NCBI GenBank assembly: GCA_045613945.1
Contig: JAZLBZ010000001.1
Coordinates: 1 to 21,690, forward strand
Length of the DNA stretch: 21,690 nucleotides
Origin: HGM04593 sp045613945
GTDB taxonomy: Bacteria; Bacteroidota; Bacteroidia; Bacteroidales; Bacteroidaceae
Reading direction: 5' to 3'
The first letter of the stretch is position 1; every line of letters starts with the position of its first letter. Below, in pieces: positions 14,336 to 21,690 of this stretch. The notes below the pieces were generated by a model that saw only the letters and a program-made list of their open reading frames with translations, was not told where the DNA came from and did not search any database. The position numbers and the translations under genes are program-made.

Positions 14336-15348
14336 TTATAAGTCAAATCGCATTTTCCAAATGTTGAATGCATCACGTTCGTTGGCGCGTGATGATATGA
14401 AATAGATGTGCTTGCCGTCCTCGGACCATACGGGGCAGCAATCGTCTGCCGGATGGTATGTTAACTGGATAAAGTTTGTTCCATCCCTCTTTACAACAAA
14501 AATATCGAGATTATTCTTTTTTGAGATTGATGACTTGCTATTGCCTTGGCAAAGAATCCATTCTCCATCGGGTGAGAGGCATGGGTTTGAGAAACCTCTG
14601 TTCTTGTCTGTCAGAATTAGAGTCTCCTGTCCTTTTTCATAGTTTACGAGCCACAGTTCGCTTGTGCCGAAACTTGAGTTTCTTACGCATATAAACTCTT
14701 CGGAACCGTCACCTACAGGGTATGGGTTGTAGCCACGGCTGCACGATGTGATTGCTCCGTTTGACAAGTCATAGGACCACACTGATGCTCCCGATTTATC
14801 TGTGCGGGTAAAGTATATCTTTTTACCGTCGTTTGATAGAATAGGATTGCTGTCAAAATTATTGCTAGTGTGCTGTCTCATGATGCTACCGGCATGTGCA
14901 TCGGTAGAAGAAATTTGAGAGCGGTTGTAGTCAACAGCATCTCCAAAGTATAGTTTGTCGTCAATACCCCATGAGAAGTCGTTTACGCTTCTGAATGTTC
15001 TTTGTGTTGCACTACCTTGTGGACCGGACTTACGCACCATTACATTCCACTGGTTGTTTATGATTGAAACAAATGCCAGTTCTGTTCCGTCGGGAGAAAT
15101 TGCCAGCAAGCGACCAGTTGACCATGCGAAAGACTCATTTTGACAATAACCCCAACAATCGGATTGAATAGAATAAGAACTTGTTTTGTTACCTGCTACG
15201 GTGTTGGTCGCTTCGTCGGTAATCTTCATGAGATTAAGTCCGCTCTCTTCGGGGACATAACTTGCAGTAAATTTAGGGGTGTTGCAAGATGCTAATGAAA
15301 GTAATGCAAATAAAATACCCCCCCCATTCTTAAGTAATTGATTTTCAT
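14336..15348 (-). CDS. PD40/TolB-like propeller lipoprotein, frameshifted at a G8 run
   Basis: The main open frame (from ATG 15229, 297 residues) holds PD40 beta-propeller repeats: LAISPDGTELAFVS, PILSNDGKKIYFT, PCLSPDGEWILCQG and PVWSEDGKHIYFIS. The same frame stays open upstream of 15229 and encodes ILFALLSLASC-NTPKF, a textbook lipoprotein signal and lipobox, but has no start codon there. A good start, ATG 15348 (MKINYLRM), lies in another frame and meets a stop soon after a run of eight G (15318-15325, C on the plus strand). Nine or six G would join the two into one lipoprotein of 337 or 336 residues. As read, the protein is either OFF or made without its lipid anchor from ATG 15229. It is tightly linked to the barrel gene (3-base gap). 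Phase variation, decay and sequencing error are all possible. Confidence 0.72.
15318..15325. repeat. Poly-G/C tract (8 bases) in the signal-peptide region
   Basis: Eight C on the plus strand (eight G on the coding strand) begin eight codons after the likely ATG at 15348. A homopolymer of this length is prone to slipped-strand mispairing. Its present length puts the start codon and the lipobox in different frames. Confidence 0.85.
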
Positions 15349-15449
15349 AGTGTTGTGTTTTTTAAATTCCTGTGTAGGAATGGTTGGATATTAAATGATT
15401 TGTATAATTTTGAGTAATTGTATGTATGTTGCACGAAGGGCCTCTTTCA

Positions 15450-15491
15450 TATTTACTCGTTTCGCAAATTTACAACCATTTTTGATTTTAA
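15450..15491. repeat. 42-bp direct repeat, copy 2
   Basis: Identical to 13575-13616 and in the same orientation. It lies 102 bases upstream of the propeller-lipoprotein ATG (15348). Immediately upstream (in minus-strand terms) is A/T-rich DNA with a T9 run. The 15349-15621 gap otherwise holds only this repeat and the hairpin of the next operon. Confidence 0.9.
15465..15472 (-). promoter_or_regulatory. Consensus -7 promoter box of the lipoprotein-barrel unit
   Basis: TAAATTTG on the minus strand, inside repeat copy 2. It matches TAnnTTTG exactly; no good TTTG at -33. Initiation near 15458 would give a leader of about 110 bases. Confidence 0.55.
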
Positions 15492-15566
15492 TTTATAGAT
15501 TACCGTTTTTTTTTGAAAAAAAGTAAAAAATGGGGTAGTGGACTGCTAACGATTGCTGTATATACA

Positions 15567-15600
15567 ACAACTGCGATGAGCAGCAGCTCATCGCAGTTGT
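15567..15600 (-). terminator. Hairpin after the TonB/lipoprotein operon
   Basis: ACAACTGCGATGAGC (15567-15581) pairs perfectly over 15 bp with 15586-15600 around an AGCA loop, 21 bases after the stop of the 719-residue lipoprotein. No long T run follows on the minus strand (TTGTATATAC), so it may act as a weak terminator or a 3'-end stabiliser. Confidence 0.6.
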
Positions 15601-15621
15601 ATAAGATAAAAACTCAGTTTG

Positions 15622-17781
15622 TTACTTAACTGTAATCGTCTGAATATTGAGTGTACCTGTTACATTGAATGTAACGCTGCTTGCACTACCGCTCCATTTG
15701 CCAGCGCTGAATGAACCTGTGTTTGCGCTCATATCGCTTACTTTGCCACCCTCGAATACTATGCTTGACATTGTACCCTCGCTTACGCTGACGGTGATTG
15801 TTGAACCATTATATGTACGCAACTCAACATCGCCGCCTGTTCTTGTCCAGAATCTCACAGGTGTACCTGCAGAACCCTGTGAAACTTTTACAGTTACACC
15901 GCCGTTTGTGAATGTGTACTCGCTGGCTTCAACGCCTGCACCCTGTGTAGAACCAGCCGCAACTGTTGCACGCTCAACCGATGGTGTAAGAGCCTCAGGG
16001 TTTGTAAAATCGAATACGCCTGCCTCTGCTGGAGTATCTGGAGTAACAGGTGTCTCTGGCTCTTCTGGGGTCTCTGGGGTCTCAGGAGTCTCTGGCTGCT
16101 CGGGTGTTGCACCTGTGCCGCTTGCAACAACTACGTTCTTAATTTCCCATGTGCTTGAGTTGGCTGTTGTTGACATATACTTGAATGCAATTACAACAGC
16201 GTCTTTACCCATCATTGACTCGGGGAGTGCAATGTTGCCTGTGTTCTGGAAAGACCAACTGTTGTTGTTGACTGCACCATAGTTAACCTCGGTCCACTGT
16301 GTTGTTGCAACATCACCTGTGTAGTTGCTTGTGATGAGAAGTTTGTGGTTTGCTGCCGCTGCACTTGCATCACCCTTGTTGATAACATAGTCGAATGCAA
16401 TGTATGCAGCTGTCTCGTTTGTAAAATTGATTGCAGGTGAAATGAGCCAACTTTCTGCATCCTGGCTTGCGCCGTCGGCATAACCCGATGCCTTTGCACC
16501 ATACTGGGCGTCTGATACCCATGGATAGTTGCCTACAGTCTCCTGTGTGGTGAATGAACCGAAACCGTTTGTGAATGCCTCGCTGATGTATGCACCTGCC
16601 GGTGTCTCAGGCTCTTCGCTGCCTGCGCCTTCAACGATACCACCGTCGGTTGTTGTGAGTGTAACATCATCAACAAGGATAGACGCACCTGAACCATATT
16701 TAGAGTTCATGATGATTACAGCAATCTCAGTCTCTGTCTCAAGTGTGAAGCTTTCGTATGACTGTCCCCATGCAGATGGAACCTGTGCTGCACTTGTTAT
16801 ATAGATGTAGTCGTTCTGTGTGTCAGCTACAACGCCGTCTGTGAGCTTTGCATATCCAAGACGGAACTGGCCTGCTGCGTCGCCTGTGCTCTTGAAATAT
16901 GCTGCAAGTGTGTATGTACCGGCCTTAAGTGTGTAGCTCTTTGAAGCCAAACGCTTGTTTGATGATGCATTACCCTCAAGGAGAACTGATGCAGAACCTG
17001 AATTTGCGTCAGAAGACTGGCTGTATGTGCCGTTTGTAACTGTCAGACCCCAACCAAGCGGCTTGTTGTTTTCCCAAGCCTCGAAGCCTGAATTCTCCAA
17101 CAGGTTTTCTCCCTCGATTGATGGCTTGTTGACAACAGGGTTGTACTCTTCAGTTGCACCAACTTCGCCGGTAACGAGGACATTGTTTACTTCCCATGTG
17201 CTTGATGTCTCTGTTGTAGAGATGTATTTGAATGCAATGACAACATTTTCTGCTCCAATAAAATTAATAGGCAGGCTTACGTTGCCTGTTTTTTGGAAGC
17301 TCCAGCTGTTGTTGTTTACCGCCCCAAAGTCAACTTCAGTCCATGTTGTGGTTTTTACATCACCGGTATACTCGCTGGTAACCATAAGTTTGTGGTTTGT
17401 TGCAGCTGCAGATGCTTCGCCTTTGTTGATGACATATTCAAAAGAAACATAAGCCTTTGTTTCTTTGCTTAGGTCAAAAGAAGGAGAAATCAACCAACTG
17501 ATTGCATTCTGGCTTGCGCTGTTTGCAAAGCCTGATGCTTTTGCATAACCGTTACTGTTGTATACTTCGTGTTTCCAAGCATAGTTGCCAACCTCTTGCT
17601 GGGTTGTAAAGGCGCCAAGGCTTGTTGCAAAGGTTTCGTCAATGTATGCGAAACCGTTAGTTGTTGTACCGCCACCATTGCCTGTGCCACCGCCCGGGTT
17701 GTAGGGCGCCTCGGGGGTCTCGGTACATGCAGCAAAAGCAAGTACGCTAAACGCTGCAAAGAAAAGTTTCCTAAGTTTCAT
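15622..17781 (-). CDS. Multidomain surface lipoprotein with duplicated anchor-J-like domain
   Basis: A 719-residue lipoprotein with lipobox AFAAC (Cys19) and a Gly-rich spacer (30-38) typical of surface lipoproteins in this phylum. Domain order: a choice-of-anchor-J/DUF5017-like beta-sandwich (about 45-210, with SWLISPSFDL and YVINKGEASAAATNHKLMVT); a carbohydrate-binding-module-like jelly roll (about 225-385, opening NLLENSGFEAW and closing ILVDDVTL); a second, closely related anchor-J copy (397-559); a Pro/Glu/Thr linker of PET repeats (560-587); and a C-terminal beta domain (588-719) with RTGGDVELRTYNGSTITVSV. No catalytic motif was recognised, so it probably binds a ligand for the TonB receptor two genes upstream. 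It starts 33 bases after the DUF5689-like gene. Domain names are by eye. Confidence 0.72.
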   Translation of the reverse strand: MKLRKLFFAAFSVLAFAACTETPEAPYNPGGGTGNGGGTTTNGFAYIDETFATSLGAFTTQQEVGNYAWKHEVYNSNGYAKASGFANSASQNAISWLISPSFDLSKETKAYVSFEYVINKGEASAAATNHKLMVTSEYTGDVKTTTWTEVDFGAVNNNSWSFQKTGNVSLPINFIGAENVVIAFKYISTTETSSTWEVNNVLVTGEVGATEEYNPVVNKPSIEGENLLENSGFEAWENNKPLGWGLTVTNGTYSQSSDANSGSASVLLEGNASSNKRLASKSYTLKAGTYTLAAYFKSTGDAAGQFRLGYAKLTDGVVADTQNDYIYITSAAQVPSAWGQSYESFTLETETEIAVIIMNSKYGSGASILVDDVTLTTTDGGIVEGAGSEEPETPAGAYISEAFTNGFGSFTTQETVGNYPWVSDAQYGAKASGYADGASQDAESWLISPAINFTNETAAYIAFDYVINKGDASAAAANHKLLITSNYTGDVATTQWTEVNYGAVNNNSWSFQNTGNIALPESMMGKDAVVIAFKYMSTTANSSTWEIKNVVVASGTGATPEQPETPETPETPEEPETPVTPDTPAEAGVFDFTNPEALTPSVERATVAAGSTQGAGVEASEYTFTNGGVTVKVSQGSAGTPVRFWTRTGGDVELRTYNGSTITVSVSEGTMSSIVFEGGKVSDMSANTGSFSAGKWSGSASSVTFNVTGTLNIQTITVK
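16105..16593 (-). repeat. Second copy of an intragenic duplication
   Basis: Residues 397-559 of the 719-residue lipoprotein repeat residues 45-210 (17152-17649) with long identical stretches (SWLISP, YVINKG, NHKL, GAVNNNSWSFQ, VVIAFKY, STWE). The DNA of the two copies is also clearly related, so this is a recent or gene-converted internal duplication. Confidence 0.85.
17152..17649 (-). repeat. First copy of the intragenic duplication
   Basis: Encodes residues 45-210 of the lipoprotein and is the partner of 16105-16593. It is 3 residues longer because of small insertions near the N-terminal third (KHEVYNSNGY against VSDAQYG). Confidence 0.85.
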
Positions 17782-17814
17782 AATGTTTTGTTTTTTGTTA
17801 GTTATAAATTATTG

Positions 17815-18696
17815 TTATTCACTTATCTGTTCGATGTCGTCTGTTGAACTTAACAAAAACTGCCAAAAGTCATTTTCGTCATTGTTCTTGCCGGGGTTTC
17901 TGTATCTGGTAAGTACGCCCTTTATGTTCAATTGGCCTTTTGGCATTGCCACGTTTGCGAAATCGGCGTATGTGCTCAAACGGAATATTACTTTTTGACT
18001 GCCTACATAAACGTTGCGCTCAACTGCGGTGTTGGTTTCGCTGATTTGTTCTTCTTCGGGCGCATAAAGCCTTTCTCCATCAGCCTCCTTGAAATTGACG
18101 TTCTTGAGTTCTACGTACAAAGGTGTTATGTTCTTGTTGTTTTTATCGGCAAGAAAATCTTCTGTAATAGCCATTGGAGTCAATTCCGGTGCATTGGGGT
18201 TTACTTCGCCAATTATTCTTACGTGCTTTTGGAAATCCAGTTTTGTCATTCGGCCTATCTGCCACTCCCCATATTTGGTGTTGAAGTATTTTGTTCCAAT
18301 TTGTGCTAAACTTCCATATCCTCCAATATAGAGGTCCTTGCAGGCGATGCGTACACGCTGGCCTACCGGCATTGTCGCATAGATGCCGACATCGTTTACA
18401 CCAATGATGATTGCGCCTGTTGCATCATTGATTACAAACTGTTTATAGACATTGCCTTCTTCGTCATTGGCAACAACGACTCCTTCAATGATTATGTCAT
18501 CGGTGAATCTTGCTGTGTCGTTATTCAGAATGACAGTCGCATAATCCTCTTTCAGTTTTGCGATGGTGGTGTTTGCCTCGCCAATCTCGTTGTTTCCGAA
18601 TTGTGGCTCGCTGAACTGTGGGGTATCAAAATCGTTCATGCAGGATGTTGCAATGAGCGACAAAGCGAGAAGTGATAGATATTTTATTGCTTTCAT
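17815..18696 (-). CDS. DUF5689-like OB-fold lipoprotein
   Basis: A 293-residue lipoprotein (start taken at ATG 18696, MKAIKYLSLL; an ATG three codons upstream is possible), with lipobox LIATSC at Cys19. Residues about 60-150 read as an OB fold: IIIEGVVVANDEEGN, then YKQFVINDATGAIIIGV, then VGQRVRIACKDLYIGGYGSLAQIG. This is the pattern of DUF5689 and of the OB-type domains found with extracellular nucleases. A second beta-rich half (about 175-290) ends with GQLNIKGVLTRYRNPGKNNDENDFWQFLLSSTDDI, which looks like another OB-type repeat. It sits between the TonB receptor (31 bases upstream) and the 719-residue lipoprotein, as surface lipoproteins that pair with a transporter often do. Binding of nucleic acid or nucleotide ligands is a hypothesis only. 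Confidence 0.7.
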   Translation of the reverse strand: MKAIKYLSLLALSLIATSCMNDFDTPQFSEPQFGNNEIGEANTTIAKLKEDYATVILNNDTARFTDDIIIEGVVVANDEEGNVYKQFVINDATGAIIIGVNDVGIYATMPVGQRVRIACKDLYIGGYGSLAQIGTKYFNTKYGEWQIGRMTKLDFQKHVRIIGEVNPNAPELTPMAITEDFLADKNNKNITPLYVELKNVNFKEADGERLYAPEEEQISETNTAVERNVYVGSQKVIFRLSTYADFANVAMPKGQLNIKGVLTRYRNPGKNNDENDFWQFLLSSTDDIEQISE

Positions 18697-18727
18697 AATT
18701 TGCATTTATTTATATATAAAGGTCTTG

Positions 18728-21334
18728 TTAGAAACGGAAACCGACGTTCAAATAGAAGTTGAATGCGTTGGCATAGTAGAGGTATGGGTTCTTTGAGAAC
18801 TTGTATATGCGCTCGGTACCATCGGATTTGTTGTCGTCGCGGTTCTGTTCGTAACCACCGGTAATCATATTGGTGTTGTTGAGCAGGTTGCTGAGTTGGA
18901 GGTTGAGGTTCAGTTTCTTGCCACCGCGAAGGTTGATGCTCTTGCCAATTGAAGCGTCAACGATGAAACCGCCTTTGCCTTTGTACTGTTCCGGGAAAAT
19001 TTCTTCACCTGTTGTAGCATCAATGCCCGGTGCTTTAAGACGTGCATATTTTGATGCGTCGATGTAGATTCTGTCGTAGTAGTTCACGTTCGCCTCCAAG
19101 TACCAGCCTTTGATGTTGTACTCAACACCCAGGCTTGCTGCTGTGAGTGGGGTGCCGTCGAGTTTGGCACCCTTCATATATACAACTTTATCTTTATCCC
19201 ATACTGCCTCGTTCTCGCTGATGAGCAATCCGTTGGCATTGCTGGTGTACTCGGCATCGCCTACTGATGCGATGGCGTTGATTGAGAGTGACGATGTGAT
19301 GTTGTATACAACAGCCGCCTCAAGGCCGTAGTGCAGTTTGTTTACGCCTGTCATTGTAAGGTATGTGAACTGTGACTCCTGGTCGTTGTAGAATGCGCTC
19401 TGCTCCACGCCGCTGTTTATCATTGTTCCGTAACCGCTGATTTTTGCGCTCACGGGGCCTGCATTGAGTTTGTAAGAGATTTCGGCATTGAAGATATTCT
19501 CGTTGGTGAGGCCTGTTACAAAGTCGTTGCGCATACGTGGCGCGATGAATGAGTTGTAGGCGAGTGGTGCGCGGTTCTCATATCCGCCGCCAATCTCCAA
19601 TGTGTTATATGCGTTGAATGTGAATACCATGCCAAGTTTGGCACCGCCGCCAAAGAACATTGCTGTGCCGCTGCTGCCCTTAGAGAAGTTCTGCGCACGT
19701 CCGTTACGCATGTGACCATAGCGTTCCATTGTTGTTCCCTCGGCGTGTGCACCGGCAAAGAGGTGGAAGATGCCCTTGTTGTACTGGTGCTGATAGAAGA
19801 GTGTTGCCTTGTTAACGTAAAGGTCATAGTTATAACCAAATACGTCACCCTCCTTGATTTGGCGGTTGCGGTGGTCAACATCGTTCTGAACATAGTCGCT
19901 ATTCATGCCAAAGTCACCAACCGAGAACTTGTCAATGTCGGTATATTTGTTTGCACCCATAAGGTCGTCCATTGTCTTGTAGTGCATACCCTTGGTTGTT
20001 CCAAGTTGCAGGCCGGCTGTACCCTTGTTGTGACGGTTGTAGTTGATGTTGAGAGTTGAACCAAGATTCAGCGTGAGCTGGTCGTTGTGACGGCGCTCTA
20101 CGTAGTAGAGGCACTCGCCGCCTGTTGCATTTGCCTGCTGGTTGGCATAGTACATGTAGTCCCAGTTGATCTGGCGGTTGGCCTTGCTTGATGTCCAATA
20201 GTCGATGCGGGCGTAGTAATCGGCCTGAACATCGGCGCTGGCATCGTTGATATCAAGGTCCCATACATTGTAAGCCGCACTTGGCAGGTTCTGGTAGTAG
20301 TTGGGGCGTGGGTCGGCTGCATTGCCGTTCCATCCGAGTGCTGATGTGCTGTACATCGAGTACTTGCCGAACACTGATGTTGTCAGCTTCATCTTGTCGT
20401 TGATGTTGTAGTCCCAGGTGATAATCATCGCAGGCTCGTATGAGTTCACAACGCGTGCGTTGCGCTTCTTGCCCTGCTGGTATCCCCAGTTGGGGTTGTA
20501 GTAGTGTGTGCCGGCAAGCCAGTAGGCTTCCTCGGTTGCCGCTCCCTGCTGTGCGCGCTCTGTGGGCGAGCCCCATGTGGCAATAGAGATGCTGTGGCTG
20601 TCGTTAATCTTCTTCTCGCCAGCGAGGAAATATGCAAATGAGTTGTAGAATGTACCCTCAATGACGCCCTCGTTTGCCCAGCGGTATGATGCCGAGCCTG
20701 TGAATGCCCATCCGTTCTGCATGAGGCCTGTTGAGCCTGTGTACATTGCGCGGGCAAGATAGTTTCGGTTACAGCCTACAAGTGATGCCTTGTGGCCGGC
20801 AGCATACTGGCTGGCACGCATGTTGATGTTGCTTGCACCGCCAATTGAACCAATACCGAAGTTGTTGTGCTCGGTGTATGTGGCACCCTCCTTGTTGCGT
20901 GTAGCATCGTTGAGGCCGCCAATCATGCCATAACTGAACTGGCCTCTCTCGGCGTCGTTGAGCATCACACCGTTGGCGTATACATTATTATACTGCGACT
21001 CATAGGCACGTGTGCGGAAACGCATTGCACTGAATCGGTATCCTACCTCGGAGAGGAAGTAGTCGTCGTTTGACGAAATCATTGCAGTTGTGCCCGAGAA
21101 ATCCTCATCCTCGCCAAGCTGTCCCTCGGAGAAAGTGTAGGACTCGTTGTCGTCGTTAATGACAATGATGTTGTCCATTTGGTTTGACTTGTTGAGCAAG
21201 GTGTCTGCATGGAGCATTCTTGCTGGCTGCTCCTTTAGCAATTTGCCTTGTGCAACAGTTGTCGCTTCCTGTGCGTTCGTTGCTGAGACGAAAAATAGCA
21301 ACAGGAGTGCAGCAAATTTTGTTAGTTTAGTCAT
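18728..21334 (-). CDS. TonB-dependent outer-membrane receptor
   Basis: An 868-residue outer-membrane receptor. A signal peptide (about 1-21, cleaved before QEATT) is followed by a short spacer and a TonB-box-like DNIIVIND (about 53-61). The plug domain (about 65-190) contains NVYANGVMLNDAERGQFSYGMIGGLND and GIGSIGGASNINMRAS. A long 22-strand-type barrel ends in FNFYLNVGFRF with terminal Phe. The N-terminal carboxypeptidase-regulatory-like domain seen in SusC-type receptors is absent, and no SusD homologue follows, so this is not a classic glycan-utilisation SusCD pair. It imports a substrate using proton-motive force through TonB. Gene order receptor, OB-fold lipoprotein, multidomain lipoprotein suggests that the two lipoproteins capture the ligand. 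The substrate is not known. Confidence 0.88.
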   Translation of the reverse strand: MTKLTKFAALLLLFFVSATNAQEATTVAQGKLLKEQPARMLHADTLLNKSNQMDNIIVINDDNESYTFSEGQLGEDEDFSGTTAMISSNDDYFLSEVGYRFSAMRFRTRAYESQYNNVYANGVMLNDAERGQFSYGMIGGLNDATRNKEGATYTEHNNFGIGSIGGASNINMRASQYAAGHKASLVGCNRNYLARAMYTGSTGLMQNGWAFTGSASYRWANEGVIEGTFYNSFAYFLAGEKKINDSHSISIATWGSPTERAQQGAATEEAYWLAGTHYYNPNWGYQQGKKRNARVVNSYEPAMIITWDYNINDKMKLTTSVFGKYSMYSTSALGWNGNAADPRPNYYQNLPSAAYNVWDLDINDASADVQADYYARIDYWTSSKANRQINWDYMYYANQQANATGGECLYYVERRHNDQLTLNLGSTLNINYNRHNKGTAGLQLGTTKGMHYKTMDDLMGANKYTDIDKFSVGDFGMNSDYVQNDVDHRNRQIKEGDVFGYNYDLYVNKATLFYQHQYNKGIFHLFAGAHAEGTTMERYGHMRNGRAQNFSKGSSGTAMFFGGGAKLGMVFTFNAYNTLEIGGGYENRAPLAYNSFIAPRMRNDFVTGLTNENIFNAEISYKLNAGPVSAKISGYGTMINSGVEQSAFYNDQESQFTYLTMTGVNKLHYGLEAAVVYNITSSLSINAIASVGDAEYTSNANGLLISENEAVWDKDKVVYMKGAKLDGTPLTAASLGVEYNIKGWYLEANVNYYDRIYIDASKYARLKAPGIDATTGEEIFPEQYKGKGGFIVDASIGKSINLRGGKKLNLNLQLSNLLNNTNMITGGYEQNRDDNKSDGTERIYKFSKNPYLYYANAFNFYLNVGFRF

Positions 21335-21423
21335 AGTAATATAATAAGTTAATTTACAAATACTTACTAATGTGGAAGCGTGCTTGTGTGGAAATCTCTT
21401 TGCACAACAACCCTAAAATCATA

Positions 21424-21456
21424 CAAAGATGATAAAAAAAGTGGATATATGTGAAA
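21424..21456 (-). promoter_or_regulatory. Putative promoter of the TonB receptor operon
   Basis: On the minus strand TTTC (21456-21453) is followed after 21 bases by CATCTTTG (21431-21424). Each half differs by one base from the Bacteroides consensus TTTG/TAnnTTTG. The predicted leader to ATG 21334 is about 80 bases. Confidence 0.42.
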
Positions 21457-21493
21457 TATTTTTAATTTTTTTATTGTGGGAGCGGTGTAAAAA

Positions 21494-21523
21494 AATATGA
21501 CCGACAAGGCTGCCGGTCATATT
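21494..21523 (-). terminator. Intrinsic terminator of ilvC
   Basis: AATATGACCG (21494-21503) and CGGTCATATT (21514-21523) form a perfect 10-bp stem with a 10-base loop. On the minus strand it runs straight into T6 (TTTTTTACACC). It begins 24 bases after the ilvC stop. Confidence 0.9.
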
Positions 21524-21547
21524 CTGTTATATTTTTGATTCAGGAAA

Positions 21548-21690
21548 TCAGTTGTTCTCGGGGCGGAGCTTGCGCACTACGGCACCTGCCTGCCACATCT
21601 CGGTCTCGCGCATCTCGCGGAGTTCCTCCTCGAGTTTCTGGCGGTAGTCGGGCTGTGAGTTGGTGTCGATGCTGCGCTGTGCCTCGTTAC
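21548..21690 (-). CDS. ilvC: Ketol-acid reductoisomerase, C-terminal 46 residues
   Basis: The minus strand encodes a 46-residue C-terminus that enters from the right edge: NEAQRSIDTNSQPDYRQKLE, then EELREMRETEMWQAGAVVRK and LRPENN before TGA. The NSQPDYRQKLEEEL...MWQAGAVVRKLRPEN pattern matches the end of IlvC as found in Bacteroidetes, the NADPH-dependent isomeroreductase of valine, leucine and isoleucine synthesis. Only this tail is visible, so catalytic residues cannot be checked. It is followed by its own terminator and is therefore transcribed separately from the TonB operon. Its presence some 8 kb from ilvA is a loose pathway association. Confidence 0.8.
   Translation of the reverse strand, partial: NEAQRSIDTNSQPDYRQKLEEELREMRETEMWQAGAVVRKLRPENN

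Noticed and set aside
13575..15491. Insertion sequence or transposon bounded by the 42-bp repeats
   Set aside because: The repeats are direct, carry promoter elements, and the interval encodes no transposase, integrase or terminal inverted repeats.
16010..16100. Short tandem repeat resembling a CRISPR or minisatellite
   Set aside because: It is the coding sequence of the PET linker; the units are irregular and in frame, with no spacers.
15647..16282. Long open frame on the plus strand, rich in Ser, Val and Gly
   Set aside because: It is antisense to the C-terminal part of the 719-residue lipoprotein, and its low complexity mirrors the Pro/Glu/Thr repeats. No start context or recognisable domain.

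Overview
The window looks like chromosomal DNA from a member of the Bacteroidales (Bacteroides/Prevotella/Muribaculaceae-like; I cannot place it more closely). The evidence is: promoter elements of the Bacteroidetes type (TTTG at -33, TAnnTTTG or TATCTTCG at -7), mostly weak Shine-Dalgarno sites, several lipoproteins with a Cys lipobox, a TonB-dependent receptor operon, a NigD-like lipoprotein, and the smpB-metH neighbourhood. No phage, transposase, integrase, CRISPR array, tRNA or rRNA was seen.

Layout. (1) 1-814, minus strand: a NifU-like Fe-S scaffold protein followed by the 5' end of a GGGtGRT-family gene. (2) 1026-8482, plus strand: a NigD-like lipoprotein, smpB, metH in a short form lacking the reactivation domain, a PMCA-type Ca2+ ATPase and a DedA-family membrane protein. 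This block ends at a long hairpin that serves the convergent gene as well. (3) 8536-11629, minus strand: a four-gene unit read as kdsD-like sugar-phosphate isomerase, CMP-sugar synthetase, MptE/GT42-like putative glycosyltransferase and SIMPL-domain protein, apparently a module for making and using a CMP-activated acidic sugar. (4) 11825-13418, minus: ilvA-ridA, in which RidA clears the reactive enamine/imine made by IlvA. (5) 13745-15348, minus: an AT-richer two-gene unit, a PD40 propeller lipoprotein and an outer-membrane barrel-like protein, bracketed by two identical 42-bp direct repeats that each carry a consensus -7 box. The lipoprotein is out of frame at a run of eight G in its signal-peptide region, which looks like a phase-variable OFF state, a decayed gene or a sequence error. 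(6) 15622-21334, minus: a surface-uptake operon of a TonB-dependent receptor, an OB-fold DUF5689-like lipoprotein and a 719-residue multidomain lipoprotein with an internal duplication. (7) 21548-21690, minus: the 3' end of ilvC with its own terminator.

Most genes are core metabolism or housekeeping. The parts most worth a second look are the poly-G lipoprotein between the 42-bp repeats, the CMP-sugar module and the TonB/OB-fold/anchor-J operon, whose substrate is unknown. All functional calls rest on reading motifs by eye; no database search was run.
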